Assembly: GCA_021202925.1 (NCBI GenBank)
Contig: JAJQCD010000034.1
Span: forward strand, 54,146 to 118,145
DNA: 64,000 nt
Source: Clostridiales bacterium
Lineage (GTDB): Bacteria; Bacillota; Clostridia; Lachnospirales; Lachnospiraceae
Direction of reading: 5' to 3'
Part shown: positions 1 through 8,954 of the stretch, piece after piece
Layout: each line of letters begins with the position of its first letter
How positions within the stretch are numbered: the first letter of the stretch is position 1
Made by a program: the position numbers and the translations under genes
The notes under the pieces: generated by a model
What the model saw: only the letters and a program-made list of their open reading frames with translations
What the model was told of the DNA's origin: nothing
Database searches by the model: none

Positions 1-366
1 CACCCTGAATTTTGTCTTATCAATATGGTATACATCGTCCGCCGGGGAAAGCACTTCGCTCTCATCGATATAATCAATCTCGATCGCCTCCAGGATCTGC
101 GCTTCCGCGAAATGCCCGATCCGACATTTCGCCATGACCGGGATGGAAACAGCCGCCTGGATTCCCTTAATCATTTTCGGGTCACTCATGCGGGAAACGC
201 CACCGGCTGCACGAATATCCGCCGGAATCCGTTCAAGCGCCATGACTGCACAGGCGCCGGCCTCTTCCGCTATTTCAGCCTGTTCCGGAGTCGTGACATC
301 CATAATGACGCCGCCTTTCAGCATCTGTGCGAGTTGTTTGTTTAACGTGTATCTGTCTTCACTCAT
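1..366 (-). CDS. pdxS: pyridoxal 5'-phosphate synthase lyase subunit PdxS (N-terminal part; runs off window)
   Basis: Reverse-strand translation [69 protein letters not shown] matches PdxS N-terminus. Confidence 0.95.
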   Translation of the reverse strand, partial: MSEDRYTLNKQLAQMLKGGVIMDVTTPEQAEIAEEAGACAVMALERIPADIRAAGGVSRMSDPKMIKGIQAAVSIPVMAKCRIGHFAEAQILEAIEIDYIDESEVLSPADDVYHIDKTKFRV

Positions 367-548
367 TTTTATAATCCTTCCCTTTCATAAATGACAAACA
401 TTGGATTTTATATTTCTCAAACGTATACGTGTGTTCATATTATAGTCAGAAACTGGATTTGGTAAAATGTCCAAATGTTAAAATATTTACCATGCCAGTT
501 TTGGCAAGGACATTTTCTGGCATGAAAAATCTTTGAAGGTTACCAACC

Positions 549-577
549 TTGACATTGGTTTCATTGTAGGCTATAAT
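549..577 (+). promoter_or_regulatory. sigma-70 type promoter TTGACA-N17-TATAAT upstream of tcdA
   Basis: Exact consensus hexamers 549-554 and 572-577 with 17-nt spacer. Confidence 0.8.
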
Positions 578-699
578 TTGTCTGTTCGCCTATCCAATCG
601 ATAGGTGAGTAGGTGTATGATGTTTGCAGAAGAAGCGATAGCCGCCCTTATGTGTCGCTGTGCAGATCGGAGTTATATGTTTGAGAGGAAACACACACC

Positions 700-1452
700 A
701 TGCTGAATCAGTTTTCAAGAACAGAGCTTCTTTTGGGAAAGGATGGAATGGAACGCTTATCGGCGTCCTGTGTCGCCGTATTCGGCATCGGCGGCGTCGG
801 CGGATACGCAGTGGAGGCGCTTGCCCGAAGCGAGGTCGGTTCCTTCGTACTGGTTGACGATGATAAAATCTGCCTGACCAATTTAAACCGGCAGATCATT
901 GCGACCAGAAAAACGGTCGGCCAGTATAAAGCAGACGTCATGAAAGAGCGGATACTCGAAATCAATCCAGATGCGCGGGTGGAAGTCCGGAAGTGTTTTT
1001 ATCTTCCGGAAAATGCAGATGAATTTGATTTTTCACAGTATTCCTACGTTGTAGACGCAGTAGATACCGTTACGGCGAAGCTCGAAATTATCGAACAAGC
1101 GCAAAAATGCGGCGTGCCGGTCATCAGCTGTATGGGAGCCGGAAATAAGCTTGATCCCACAAAATTTCAGGTGGCAGATATTTATGAAACATCAATATGT
1201 CCGCTTGCAAGGGTGATGCGGCGTGAATGCAGAAAACGCGGAATACGCGCATTGAAAGTAGTGTATTCCACAGAAAAAAGCATCCGTCCTCTGGACGATA
1301 TGGAGATCAGCTGCCGGACGCACTGCATCTGCCCACCCGGAACAAAGCGCAAGTGTACGCAGCGAAGGGATATTCCGGGAAGTGTTGCGTTCGTTCCATC
1401 TGTGGCCGGTCTGATCCTGGCCGGAGAAGTTATAAAGGATCTGATTAAATGA
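700..1452 (+). CDS. tcdA: tRNA threonylcarbamoyladenosine dehydratase (ThiF/HesA/MoeB family)
   Basis: FGIGGVGGYAVEALARSEVGSFVLVDDDKICLTNLNRQ nucleotide-binding fold and PLARVMRRECRKRGI motif. Confidence 0.9.
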   Translation: MLNQFSRTELLLGKDGMERLSASCVAVFGIGGVGGYAVEALARSEVGSFVLVDDDKICLTNLNRQIIATRKTVGQYKADVMKERILEINPDARVEVRKCFYLPENADEFDFSQYSYVVDAVDTVTAKLEIIEQAQKCGVPVISCMGAGNKLDPTKFQVADIYETSICPLARVMRRECRKRGIRALKVVYSTEKSIRPLDDMEISCRTHCICPPGTKRKCTQRRDIPGSVAFVPSVAGLILAGEVIKDLIK

Positions 1453-1469
1453 AAGTTGAGGTATCAATT

Positions 1470-1961
1470 ATGCGCAGAAAAAAATCATGTTTCTTCACCG
1501 GAGTCATTGCAGCAGTTGCAACAATCGCTATGGCCGGTTGTTCTTCCGGTGCTGAATCGAAAGAAATACAGGAAAATACAGCCAGCACAACAGCAGCCGG
1601 GATCGAAATTCGTACAGAAAATATCAGTACCAGCGCCAGTTATTATGATATGACAGTGGATGGAACCAATGTTGAGATCTTTGCGGTTCTTGCTTCTGAC
1701 GGCACGGTTCGCCTGGCAATGAATACCTGTCAGGTTTGCAATGGATCTCCCTATGCCTATTTTGAACAGGATGGCGATGATTTTGTCTGCCAGAACTGTG
1801 GGAATCGCTTCTCATCCGATCAAATCGGACTTACAGGCGGAGGCTGCAACCCTGTCCCGATTACAGACGATGACTATTCCGAGGCGAGTGGAACCATCAC
1901 AGTTTCCGAAGCCTTTTTGAAAAAAAACGCGTATCGCTTTTCCAACTGGAAACAGTTTTAA
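1470..1961 (+). CDS. DUF2318-like lipoprotein (paired CxxC metal-binding)
   Basis: Lipobox-like IAMAGCSSG; CQVCNGSPYAYFEQDGDDFVCQNCGNRF. Confidence 0.75.
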   Translation: MRRKKSCFFTGVIAAVATIAMAGCSSGAESKEIQENTASTTAAGIEIRTENISTSASYYDMTVDGTNVEIFAVLASDGTVRLAMNTCQVCNGSPYAYFEQDGDDFVCQNCGNRFSSDQIGLTGGGCNPVPITDDDYSEASGTITVSEAFLKKNAYRFSNWKQF

Positions 1962-1973
1962 AGGGGGCATTCT

Positions 1974-3257
1974 GTGGGTAAGGTTATTTTTCACGTTACA
2001 GGCATGACCTGCTCCGGTTGTGAGCGCCGACTGGAAGGCGCGGTATCCGCACTGGAAGGCGTACAATCCGTAACCGCGGACCACAGCAGAGGTAAATTGA
2101 CAGCTGAATTCGGCCCTCCCTGCACAGAAAGCGTCATCAAGGAAACCATTCAAAAGACTGGTTACGGAGTTTCGGAAAACGCCAAAAAAACTCGTGATCC
2201 CATCGCAATTCTGATTCTCATTCTGGGAGTCTATGTGATCGCCCGGCACATGGGATGGCTGGAGATATTTCAGAACATCCCGACAATCAGTGAAGAACGG
2301 ATGGGCTATTTTGCCCTGTTCGTGATTGGCCTGCTGACCAGCGTCCATTGTATTGCCATGTGCGGAGGATTCAATCTGGCTCAGAGCATTTCTTCCGCAA
2401 ATAGAAAGCCCTTACGCCGCAGTATCCTGTACAACCTTGGGCGGCTGTCCAGCTACACCTTCATTGGTGGGATCCTGGGCTTTATCGGCGAAAAAGCCGC
2501 CATCACCTTGCATGCAAGGGGCGTGATCGGCCTGATCGCCGGCGGTTTTATGCTGCTCATGGGTATCCATATGCTGGGAGGCCTTTCTCTTTCTGTCCGT
2601 CTTTTCCCAAAGCTGTCCCAAACGCTTTCTGCCAGAATACAGAGCACAGGGAAACACAGTTCCTTTGCGGTCGGTCTGGCAAATGGTCTGATGCCCTGCG
2701 GGCCATTACAATCCATGCAGATCTACGCCATCGCCAGCGGCAGTATGCTGACCGGAGCCTTATCCATGTTTTCCTTTTGTTTAGGCACAATCCCTCTTGT
2801 CCTGGCATTTGGCCTGGCGGCGGGGATACTGAACATGCACTGGCGGCAGCGTATGCTTCAGGTCGGTTCCGTCCTCTTGCTTATCATGGGAATCTTTATG
2901 ATACAGAACAATCTTGTTCTGACGGGCTTTACTGTCTCACCGACAAAGACAGACACAGATGAAGCCATCGTCTCAACCATAAAGGGAAACGCCCAGTATG
3001 TGACAACAGCCCTTCATGCCAACGGCTACGACGATATTCAGGTCACCGCAGGGATTCCTGTCGTGTGGACAATAACAGTAGATGAGAAGAATCTGAACGG
3101 ATGTAATAACGAGATTGTACTTTCGGCGTTTGATCAGCAGGTGAAGCTGACTGCTGGTGAAGTGGTGATCGAGTTTACACCGGAGAAAGAAGGAACATAT
3201 ACATATTCCTGCTGGATGGGAATGCTGAAAAATACGATTACAGTCCAAAAGCCCTGA
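1974..3257 (+). CDS. HMA domain - sulfite exporter TauE/SafE-like membrane domain - C-terminal cupredoxin-like domain fusion (GTG start)
   Basis: TGMTCSGCERR; multi-TM SVHCIAMCGGFN / ANGLMPCGPLQ; C-terminal GCNNEIVLSAF...YTYSCWMGM. Confidence 0.85.
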   Translation: MGKVIFHVTGMTCSGCERRLEGAVSALEGVQSVTADHSRGKLTAEFGPPCTESVIKETIQKTGYGVSENAKKTRDPIAILILILGVYVIARHMGWLEIFQNIPTISEERMGYFALFVIGLLTSVHCIAMCGGFNLAQSISSANRKPLRRSILYNLGRLSSYTFIGGILGFIGEKAAITLHARGVIGLIAGGFMLLMGIHMLGGLSLSVRLFPKLSQTLSARIQSTGKHSSFAVGLANGLMPCGPLQSMQIYAIASGSMLTGALSMFSFCLGTIPLVLAFGLAAGILNMHWRQRMLQVGSVLLLIMGIFMIQNNLVLTGFTVSPTKTDTDEAIVSTIKGNAQYVTTALHANGYDDIQVTAGIPVVWTITVDEKNLNGCNNEIVLSAFDQQVKLTAGEVVIEFTPEKEGTYTYSCWMGMLKNTITVQKP

Positions 3258-3268
3258 GCGCCTGCCCC

Positions 3269-4177
3269 CTAATCCTCCGATCTCTGATATTGTTTCAAAA
3301 TGTTCAGGTAACGCTTCCCCAGACGGCTCAGCGGCATATTCCGCCGCCGGATGTAACCGATCTCCATTTTCTCCTCCGTCACGAGTGGAATCGCCTTATA
3401 CTGATCCCCATTCAGCTCTTCACAGATAATTCCGGAGCAGAGCGTGTAGCCCTGGAGCCCCACCATCAGATTCAGCATCGTTGCACGGTCATCCGCCTTG
3501 ATCGTCTGACGGTACTCCCGCGTACTCAGCACCTCCTCCGCGAAATAGAACGAGTTTTGATCTCCCTGTTCAAAAGAAAGGCAGGGCCACGGCGCAAGCT
3601 CCTCAAAGGTAATCTCTGATTTCCTGGCCAATGGGTGCTCCTTCCAGAGATACACAGATATCCCACAGGTGAACAGAGGCGTGTAGGTAAGCTCATTCCT
3701 CACAAAAATTTTGCGTAAAGCCTTCTCATTGAACGCATTCAGATACAGAACACCAAGCTCGCTGCGTCCGGTCCGCACATTTTCGATCACTTCGCCTGTC
3801 TTCGTCTCGTGTACCGCAAATTCGTATTCATCCATCCCGAATTCCCGCGCCATCTTCATGAAAGCCTCGACAGCGAAAGAATAATGCTGCATCGACACGC
3901 TGAATTTTTTCCTGCTGACCTTATCAAAGCGATAATGCTCCTCCATGAGCCGCGAAAGCTCTACCATCTGCCGCGCGTAACTCAGAAAATCCTCGCCCTC
4001 CGGCGTAATCAGAATACCCCGGTTCGAACGAACAAACAGTTCAACATGCAACTCTTCTTCCAGGTCATGGATCGTACTGGACAAAGCAGGCTGCGAGACA
4101 TAGAGTGCCGCCGCTGCCTTGTTCATGGATTTTTCCTCCGCGATCTTCACGACGTAGCGCAGCTGCTGCAATGTCAT
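3269..4177 (-). CDS. LysR family transcriptional regulator
   Basis: MTLQQLRYVVKIAEEKSMNKAAAALYVSQPALSSTIHDLEEELHVELF. Confidence 0.93.
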   Translation of the reverse strand: MTLQQLRYVVKIAEEKSMNKAAAALYVSQPALSSTIHDLEEELHVELFVRSNRGILITPEGEDFLSYARQMVELSRLMEEHYRFDKVSRKKFSVSMQHYSFAVEAFMKMAREFGMDEYEFAVHETKTGEVIENVRTGRSELGVLYLNAFNEKALRKIFVRNELTYTPLFTCGISVYLWKEHPLARKSEITFEELAPWPCLSFEQGDQNSFYFAEEVLSTREYRQTIKADDRATMLNLMVGLQGYTLCSGIICEELNGDQYKAIPLVTEEKMEIGYIRRRNMPLSRLGKRYLNILKQYQRSED

Positions 4178-4268
4178 AATATTCTCCCCCCCGTCAATAA
4201 TTAATTTGCTGATGTTGTCATCTTAACATACTCCTCTCGTTTATCGATAATCGGAAAAAGAAATACCT

Positions 4269-4298
4269 GGCTATAAATTTTTCCTATTGCAGACATCT
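4269..4298. promoter_or_regulatory. candidate LysR box CTATA-N9-TATTG, copy 1
   Basis: GGCTATAAATTTTTCCTATTGCAGACA, near-identical to 12884-12911; about 10 nt upstream of a -35 element. Confidence 0.65.
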
Positions 4299-4308
4299 TG
4301 TAAAAAGA

Positions 4309-4337
4309 TTGACATATAATCGTATCGTCCTTATAAT
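4309..4337 (+). promoter_or_regulatory. promoter TTGACA-N17-TATAAT for the ATP-grasp/GCL operon
   Basis: Exact consensus hexamers 4309-4314 and 4332-4337. Confidence 0.8.
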
Positions 4338-4382
4338 CATACTATACCTATTTATTTAGTGTGTTTTAGGAGGCTTAGTGTT

Positions 4383-5594
4383 ATGAACGTCATCTTTCTT
4401 TCTCCGAATTTTCCTTATCATTTCTATCATTTCTGCGATCGGCTGCAGCGTCTGGGTGTACAGGTACTCGGCATTGGGGACTGTCCTTATTCTGATTTGA
4501 ACGATGACTGCAGGCGCTCCCTGACGGAGTACTACTATCTGCCCAGTCTGGAGCAGTACGAAGACGTGTATCGCGCGACAGCTTTTTATATTTTTAAATA
4601 TGGCCGCATTGACTACATCGAGAGCCAGAATGAGTACTGGCTGGAGCTGGAAGCGAGGCTGCGCACAGACTTTCATATTCGAAGCGGCTTTGATGCCACG
4701 AGCCTGGAAAATGTAAAGCTCAAATCACGCATGAAGGCCGGTTACGCGAAGGCCGGCGTAAAAACAGCCCGCTATATACTGGTGAGTGATCCGGAATCCT
4801 GCAGACAGTTTGCGGCGCAGGTCGGTTATCCCGTGATCGTCAAACCGGACAACGGCGTAGGCGCGGCAAACACATGGAAACTGCACTCTGACGCAGAACT
4901 GGACGCGTTTTTTCACGACAAGCCCTCACAGGAATATATCATGGAAGAATTTGTCCCCGGGCATGTCGAGACCTTCGACGGGATTACTGACAGTCGGAGC
5001 AATATCCTGTTCTGCACCGGACAGGTGATGGCGGTGACGCCATTGGATATGCTACAGGGAAACGGCGAGAATGTCAGCTATACCCAGAATATTCAGGAAA
5101 AAGATTTATACGAGATCGGAACGCGAGTCGTGAAGGCTTTCGGTCTGCGGAACCGCTTCTTCCACTTTGAATTCTTCCGCCTGGACACGGATAAAGACAG
5201 CCTGGGAAAGAAAGGGGATATTGTTGGGCTGGAAGTAAACATCCGCGCTCCTGGCGGCTATATCCCGGACAAGATGAATTTTGCCTACAACGTGGATGTC
5301 TACCAGATCTGGGCGGAAAGCCTGGTTTTCGATGAGAACCGTTCCTTCCCCGATTACCGGTTTCAGTCCTATGTAACCCATTTTGCCAGAAGCAGCCCGG
5401 ACGACTATCTCTATTCAGCCGAAGAGCTTCGTGAACGTTATGCCGGTAAAATTCTTCTGGAAAACACCCCGCCACCCTCCATTTCCGGGGGCATGGGAAG
5501 TCATGTGTTTATCCTGCGCGCGGATTCCGTCGAAGAGCTGTGGGAACAGGCAGGCAATATTCTCCGCCACAGGGATGAAAGGAGGCAAGCATAA
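4383..5594 (+). CDS. ATP-grasp domain ligase
   Basis: PVIVKPDNGVGAANTWKL...YIMEEFVPGHVETFDGI...FHFEFFRL...GLEVNIRAPGGYIPD ATP-grasp features. Confidence 0.85.
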   Translation: MNVIFLSPNFPYHFYHFCDRLQRLGVQVLGIGDCPYSDLNDDCRRSLTEYYYLPSLEQYEDVYRATAFYIFKYGRIDYIESQNEYWLELEARLRTDFHIRSGFDATSLENVKLKSRMKAGYAKAGVKTARYILVSDPESCRQFAAQVGYPVIVKPDNGVGAANTWKLHSDAELDAFFHDKPSQEYIMEEFVPGHVETFDGITDSRSNILFCTGQVMAVTPLDMLQGNGENVSYTQNIQEKDLYEIGTRVVKAFGLRNRFFHFEFFRLDTDKDSLGKKGDIVGLEVNIRAPGGYIPDKMNFAYNVDVYQIWAESLVFDENRSFPDYRFQSYVTHFARSSPDDYLYSAEELRERYAGKILLENTPPPSISGGMGSHVFILRADSVEELWEQAGNILRHRDERRQA

Positions 5595-6874
5595 TGCTGC
5601 ATATCGACACACCGGAATTACAGAAACTGCTGCTCCAGGGAAACTTTGGTCTGGAAAAAGAAGGGCTGCGGGTAGATGAAGACGGCTTCCTGGCGCATAC
5701 AGCGCACCCCTTTCCCGGCGACCGATACATTGTCCGGGATTTCTGTGAAAACCAGACAGAGATCAACACGCCGGTATGCTCTGGCTACCACGAAGCTGTA
5801 GAGAGCCTCGCCGCGTACACCCGGCAGATACACCGGACATTGGCAACGCAAAGTCCCGGAGAATATCTCTGGCCCTTTTCCAACCCCTGCTATATCCGAA
5901 ATGAGACGGACATCCCCATCGCGCAGTTCGGCGGTCCCGACTCGTCCAAGACCACCTACCGGAATTATCTTTCCCATAAATACGGGCGCTACAAGATGAC
6001 GCTGTCCGGTATCCACGTCAACTATTCGTTCAACGAGACGCTTTTGCAGGAGGATTTTCGACGCAGCGAATTTGAGAATTTCAAAGATTATAAAAATGAA
6101 CTCTACCTGAGACTGGCCCGACGACTGGTGGCCTATGGCTGGATCCTGGTGGCTGTCACCGCCGCCAGCCCGCTGCTGGACAGCTCCTATGTAGAAAAAG
6201 AATCCTTTGACAGAGATATCTTCCAGGGACTTGCCTCTGTCCGCTGCAGTGAGCTGGGCTACTGGAACGTCTTCGCTCCGGTTCTTAATTATACCGGTAT
6301 TACCGCTTATGCGGACAGCATCCGCGACTACGTGCGACGCGGCTGGATACAGGCCCCTTCGGAACTGTACTATCCCATCCGACTCAAACCGGCCGGCCCC
6401 AACCGGCTCGACACACTCGAAGCAAATGGTGTAGACCATATCGAACTTCGGGTGTTCGACCTCAATCCGTTGACGCCTGCCGGTGTGGAGGAAAAAGACG
6501 TCGCCTTCGCGGAACTGCTGATTGGCTGGCTCGCGGCGTCCCCCGATCAGGGTCTCTCCGACAGAGATCAGGTACAGGCGATCCAAAATTATAAAAACGC
6601 AGCGCACTACGATCTGAAGACAGTCAGTCTTCTGACTCCGGACAATCAGTTTTTCTCTGTGGCACACGCGGCCCGGAATACAATCGGATTTCTGAAAGAC
6701 TTCTATCGCGACTACCCGGCCGAAGTACAGGAAATCCTGACGTTCGAGGACGACAAATTTATCGACGGTGAAAACCGCTACGCCTGGCAGATCCGGAAGG
6801 ATTTTTCAAACGGCTACGCAAAAAAGGGAATGGCTCTTGCCAGAAAGCGCCGGGAGGAGGCTTTGCCCGAGTGA
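5594..6874 (+). CDS. glutamate-cysteine ligase (GshA / GshAB N-domain type)
   Basis: GNFGLEKEGLRVDEDGFLAHTAHP...ICENQTEINTP-like motif...GIHVNYSFN...LDLNPLTPAGV-like region. Confidence 0.88.
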   Translation: MLHIDTPELQKLLLQGNFGLEKEGLRVDEDGFLAHTAHPFPGDRYIVRDFCENQTEINTPVCSGYHEAVESLAAYTRQIHRTLATQSPGEYLWPFSNPCYIRNETDIPIAQFGGPDSSKTTYRNYLSHKYGRYKMTLSGIHVNYSFNETLLQEDFRRSEFENFKDYKNELYLRLARRLVAYGWILVAVTAASPLLDSSYVEKESFDRDIFQGLASVRCSELGYWNVFAPVLNYTGITAYADSIRDYVRRGWIQAPSELYYPIRLKPAGPNRLDTLEANGVDHIELRVFDLNPLTPAGVEEKDVAFAELLIGWLAASPDQGLSDRDQVQAIQNYKNAAHYDLKTVSLLTPDNQFFSVAHAARNTIGFLKDFYRDYPAEVQEILTFEDDKFIDGENRYAWQIRKDFSNGYAKKGMALARKRREEALPE

Positions 6875-6928
6875 ATGATTCCCGTCCGGGATTGATCGTC
6901 GTAAGGAAGACTGCGAAAATGACAACTT

Positions 6929-7723
6929 TCAGTATTGTGCTTCTGCGTTGTCTGATCCAAAACTCTGGCAATGCAGTCGCCCCTCCGGACTAACCGCATG
7001 TGCGCCGTATCGTTTCCGGTCCCTTCCGACCGGACATACTGCCGTACAGTAACCGCACGGATATCGAAACTCCCTCTTCAGCTTCTGATGATATTGCGCG
7101 CACAGGTGTTTGTCCATATCCGCGATCAGCTCGCCCCCGCGTGGGGTGAAAACCTGCATCGGACATTTACGCACACAGGTGCCGCATTTCCGGCAAAGTT
7201 CTTCGGTCTTTACGCGATCCGGTGCAACTTCTGCATCCGTAATCACAGATACCAGGCGAATGCGCGGGCCATATTCCTCTGTGATAAGCGTGTGATTCAT
7301 ACCGATGGTTCCGAGCCCTGCATACTTTCCGGCCAGGACATGAGAAAACGCCGCCTCCGGCTTTCTGACGAGAACAGAAATGTCTCCATAACAGTCTCTG
7401 GGAAAGAAATGGGCGCGGAACCCTTCCCTGTTCAGAAAATTTGCCATCCGATAAGCCGACTCATCCAGATAACGATTCGTCGTATTGTAGAGTTCCGAAT
7501 AAACCACAGAGGGAGTCGTCTCCAGCATGGGAAGATAAATCTGAACGGCCATGGAGATTACCGTTTTGCTCCATGGCCAGATACTTTGCGGATAATATGC
7601 GGGTGCAGTCTCCCGGTACTCGTCCCAGCGCTCTACATTCGCAAAGCCGACCAGATTCATCCCCAGTTTTTTTGCTTCCCGTTTTATCCGCTGTTTGAAA
7701 GCACTTTTCTCAGAAACAGCCAT
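6929..7723 (-). CDS. QueG-like (epoxyqueuosine-reductase-like) 4Fe-4S protein
   Basis: GLGTIGMNHTLITEEYGPRIRLVSVITDAEV...CRKCGTCVRKCPMQVF...CGYCTAVCPVG; start ATG at 7723. Confidence 0.75.
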   Translation of the reverse strand: MAVSEKSAFKQRIKREAKKLGMNLVGFANVERWDEYRETAPAYYPQSIWPWSKTVISMAVQIYLPMLETTPSVVYSELYNTTNRYLDESAYRMANFLNREGFRAHFFPRDCYGDISVLVRKPEAAFSHVLAGKYAGLGTIGMNHTLITEEYGPRIRLVSVITDAEVAPDRVKTEELCRKCGTCVRKCPMQVFTPRGGELIADMDKHLCAQYHQKLKREFRYPCGYCTAVCPVGRDRKRYGAHAVSPEGRLHCQSFGSDNAEAQY

Positions 7724-7733
7724 TTTACTCTCC

Positions 7734-8939
7734 TCATATACTTTCCAGCGCTGCGGACAATTCTTCGATGATGTCGTCTGCATTCTCCAAGCCGATCGAA
7801 AGCCGCAGCTGCCCATAGGTAATCCCCAGCTTTTCCAGCTCTTCTTTTTTGTAGAAGCGATGGGAGGTCTTCGCCGCATAGGATACCGTGGTCGCCGTTC
7901 CCGCCAGGCTTGGCACATATTTGATCGTGGGAAGCGACCGGATGACTGCGGACGCCTCCTTCTCGGCGCCTTTCAGATTCACGCTCAGCATTCCTCCGAA
8001 GAGCCCTTTCGTAAACTGTGCCGCTGCACGTTCATGGTCAGGAGAAGATGGCAGACCCGGATAATATACTTTTTCAATCTTCGGATGCTTTTCCAGGAAG
8101 ACCGCAACCTTTCCTGCATTTTCTGAGTGCTTTCTGACCCGCAAATCCAGTGTCCGCAGGCTTCTTGCCAACAGCCAGCTGTCCGCTGCCCCCAGAATGC
8201 AGCCGTACAGCACCAGATTTCTGCGGATTTTTTCAATCAGACTGCTGCGGCCGACAGCAGCTCCGCCCACAATATCACTATGGCCTCCCAGGTATTTTGT
8301 AGCGCTGTACAGCACCAGATCTGCCCCAAGCTCCAGTGGTTTCACCACGACAGATGTACCAAAGGTATTGTCCACATAAAAAAGCAATCCGTGCTTTTTC
8401 GCAATGACGGAGATCGCACTCATATCCGGCACCTGCAGCAACGGATTGCAGATGGACTCGGTGTAAAGCAGCTTCGTATTGGGTCTGATATACGCCTCAA
8501 TGTTCTCATTTACAAAGTCCACAAAAGTTACCTCCACACCAAAGCGCTTCAGTTCATTCGTGAAATAATCCTGCACACCGCCGTACAGGATCGGCGAAGA
8601 CAGAATATGATCACCAGAGCTGACGACCGAAAGGACACTGGTCGTAATCGCCGCCATACCCGAGGAAAAGACAAGTCCCTCATCGCCGCCATCTGCCGCA
8701 GCCAAAATTTCTCCAACTGCGTCTGTATTGGGGTGACGCATCCTTGTATAAATATAGCCTTCCGCCTCGTGTTCATAGATGGCGTCCACAGACGGTACGT
8801 CGTCAAACGAAAATACAGAAGTCAGATACAGCGGAAGCGACTCGGGAACCGATTGATAAGCAGCAAATTTTTTATAATTCTGTCCGTCTCCGGTATGTAT
8901 CAGCCTTGTTGAAAGATCCTTTTCACTCATCATAACCAC
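7734..8939 (-). CDS. trans-sulfuration PLP enzyme (cystathionine gamma-synthase/lyase family)
   Basis: GLVFSSGMAAITT...LLYTESICNPLLQVPD...LVLYSATKYLGGHSDIVGG. Confidence 0.92.
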   Translation of the reverse strand: MVMMSEKDLSTRLIHTGDGQNYKKFAAYQSVPESLPLYLTSVFSFDDVPSVDAIYEHEAEGYIYTRMRHPNTDAVGEILAAADGGDEGLVFSSGMAAITTSVLSVVSSGDHILSSPILYGGVQDYFTNELKRFGVEVTFVDFVNENIEAYIRPNTKLLYTESICNPLLQVPDMSAISVIAKKHGLLFYVDNTFGTSVVVKPLELGADLVLYSATKYLGGHSDIVGGAAVGRSSLIEKIRRNLVLYGCILGAADSWLLARSLRTLDLRVRKHSENAGKVAVFLEKHPKIEKVYYPGLPSSPDHERAAAQFTKGLFGGMLSVNLKGAEKEASAVIRSLPTIKYVPSLAGTATTVSYAAKTSHRFYKKEELEKLGITYGQLRLSIGLENADDIIEELSAALESI

Positions 8940-8954
8940 TCTCCCTATCTTTTT

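Noticed and set aside
5618-6667. 349-aa minus-strand ORF
   Set aside because: Antisense shadow of the glutamate-cysteine ligase gene; no recognisable domain and Arg/Gly-rich composition typical of shadow frames.
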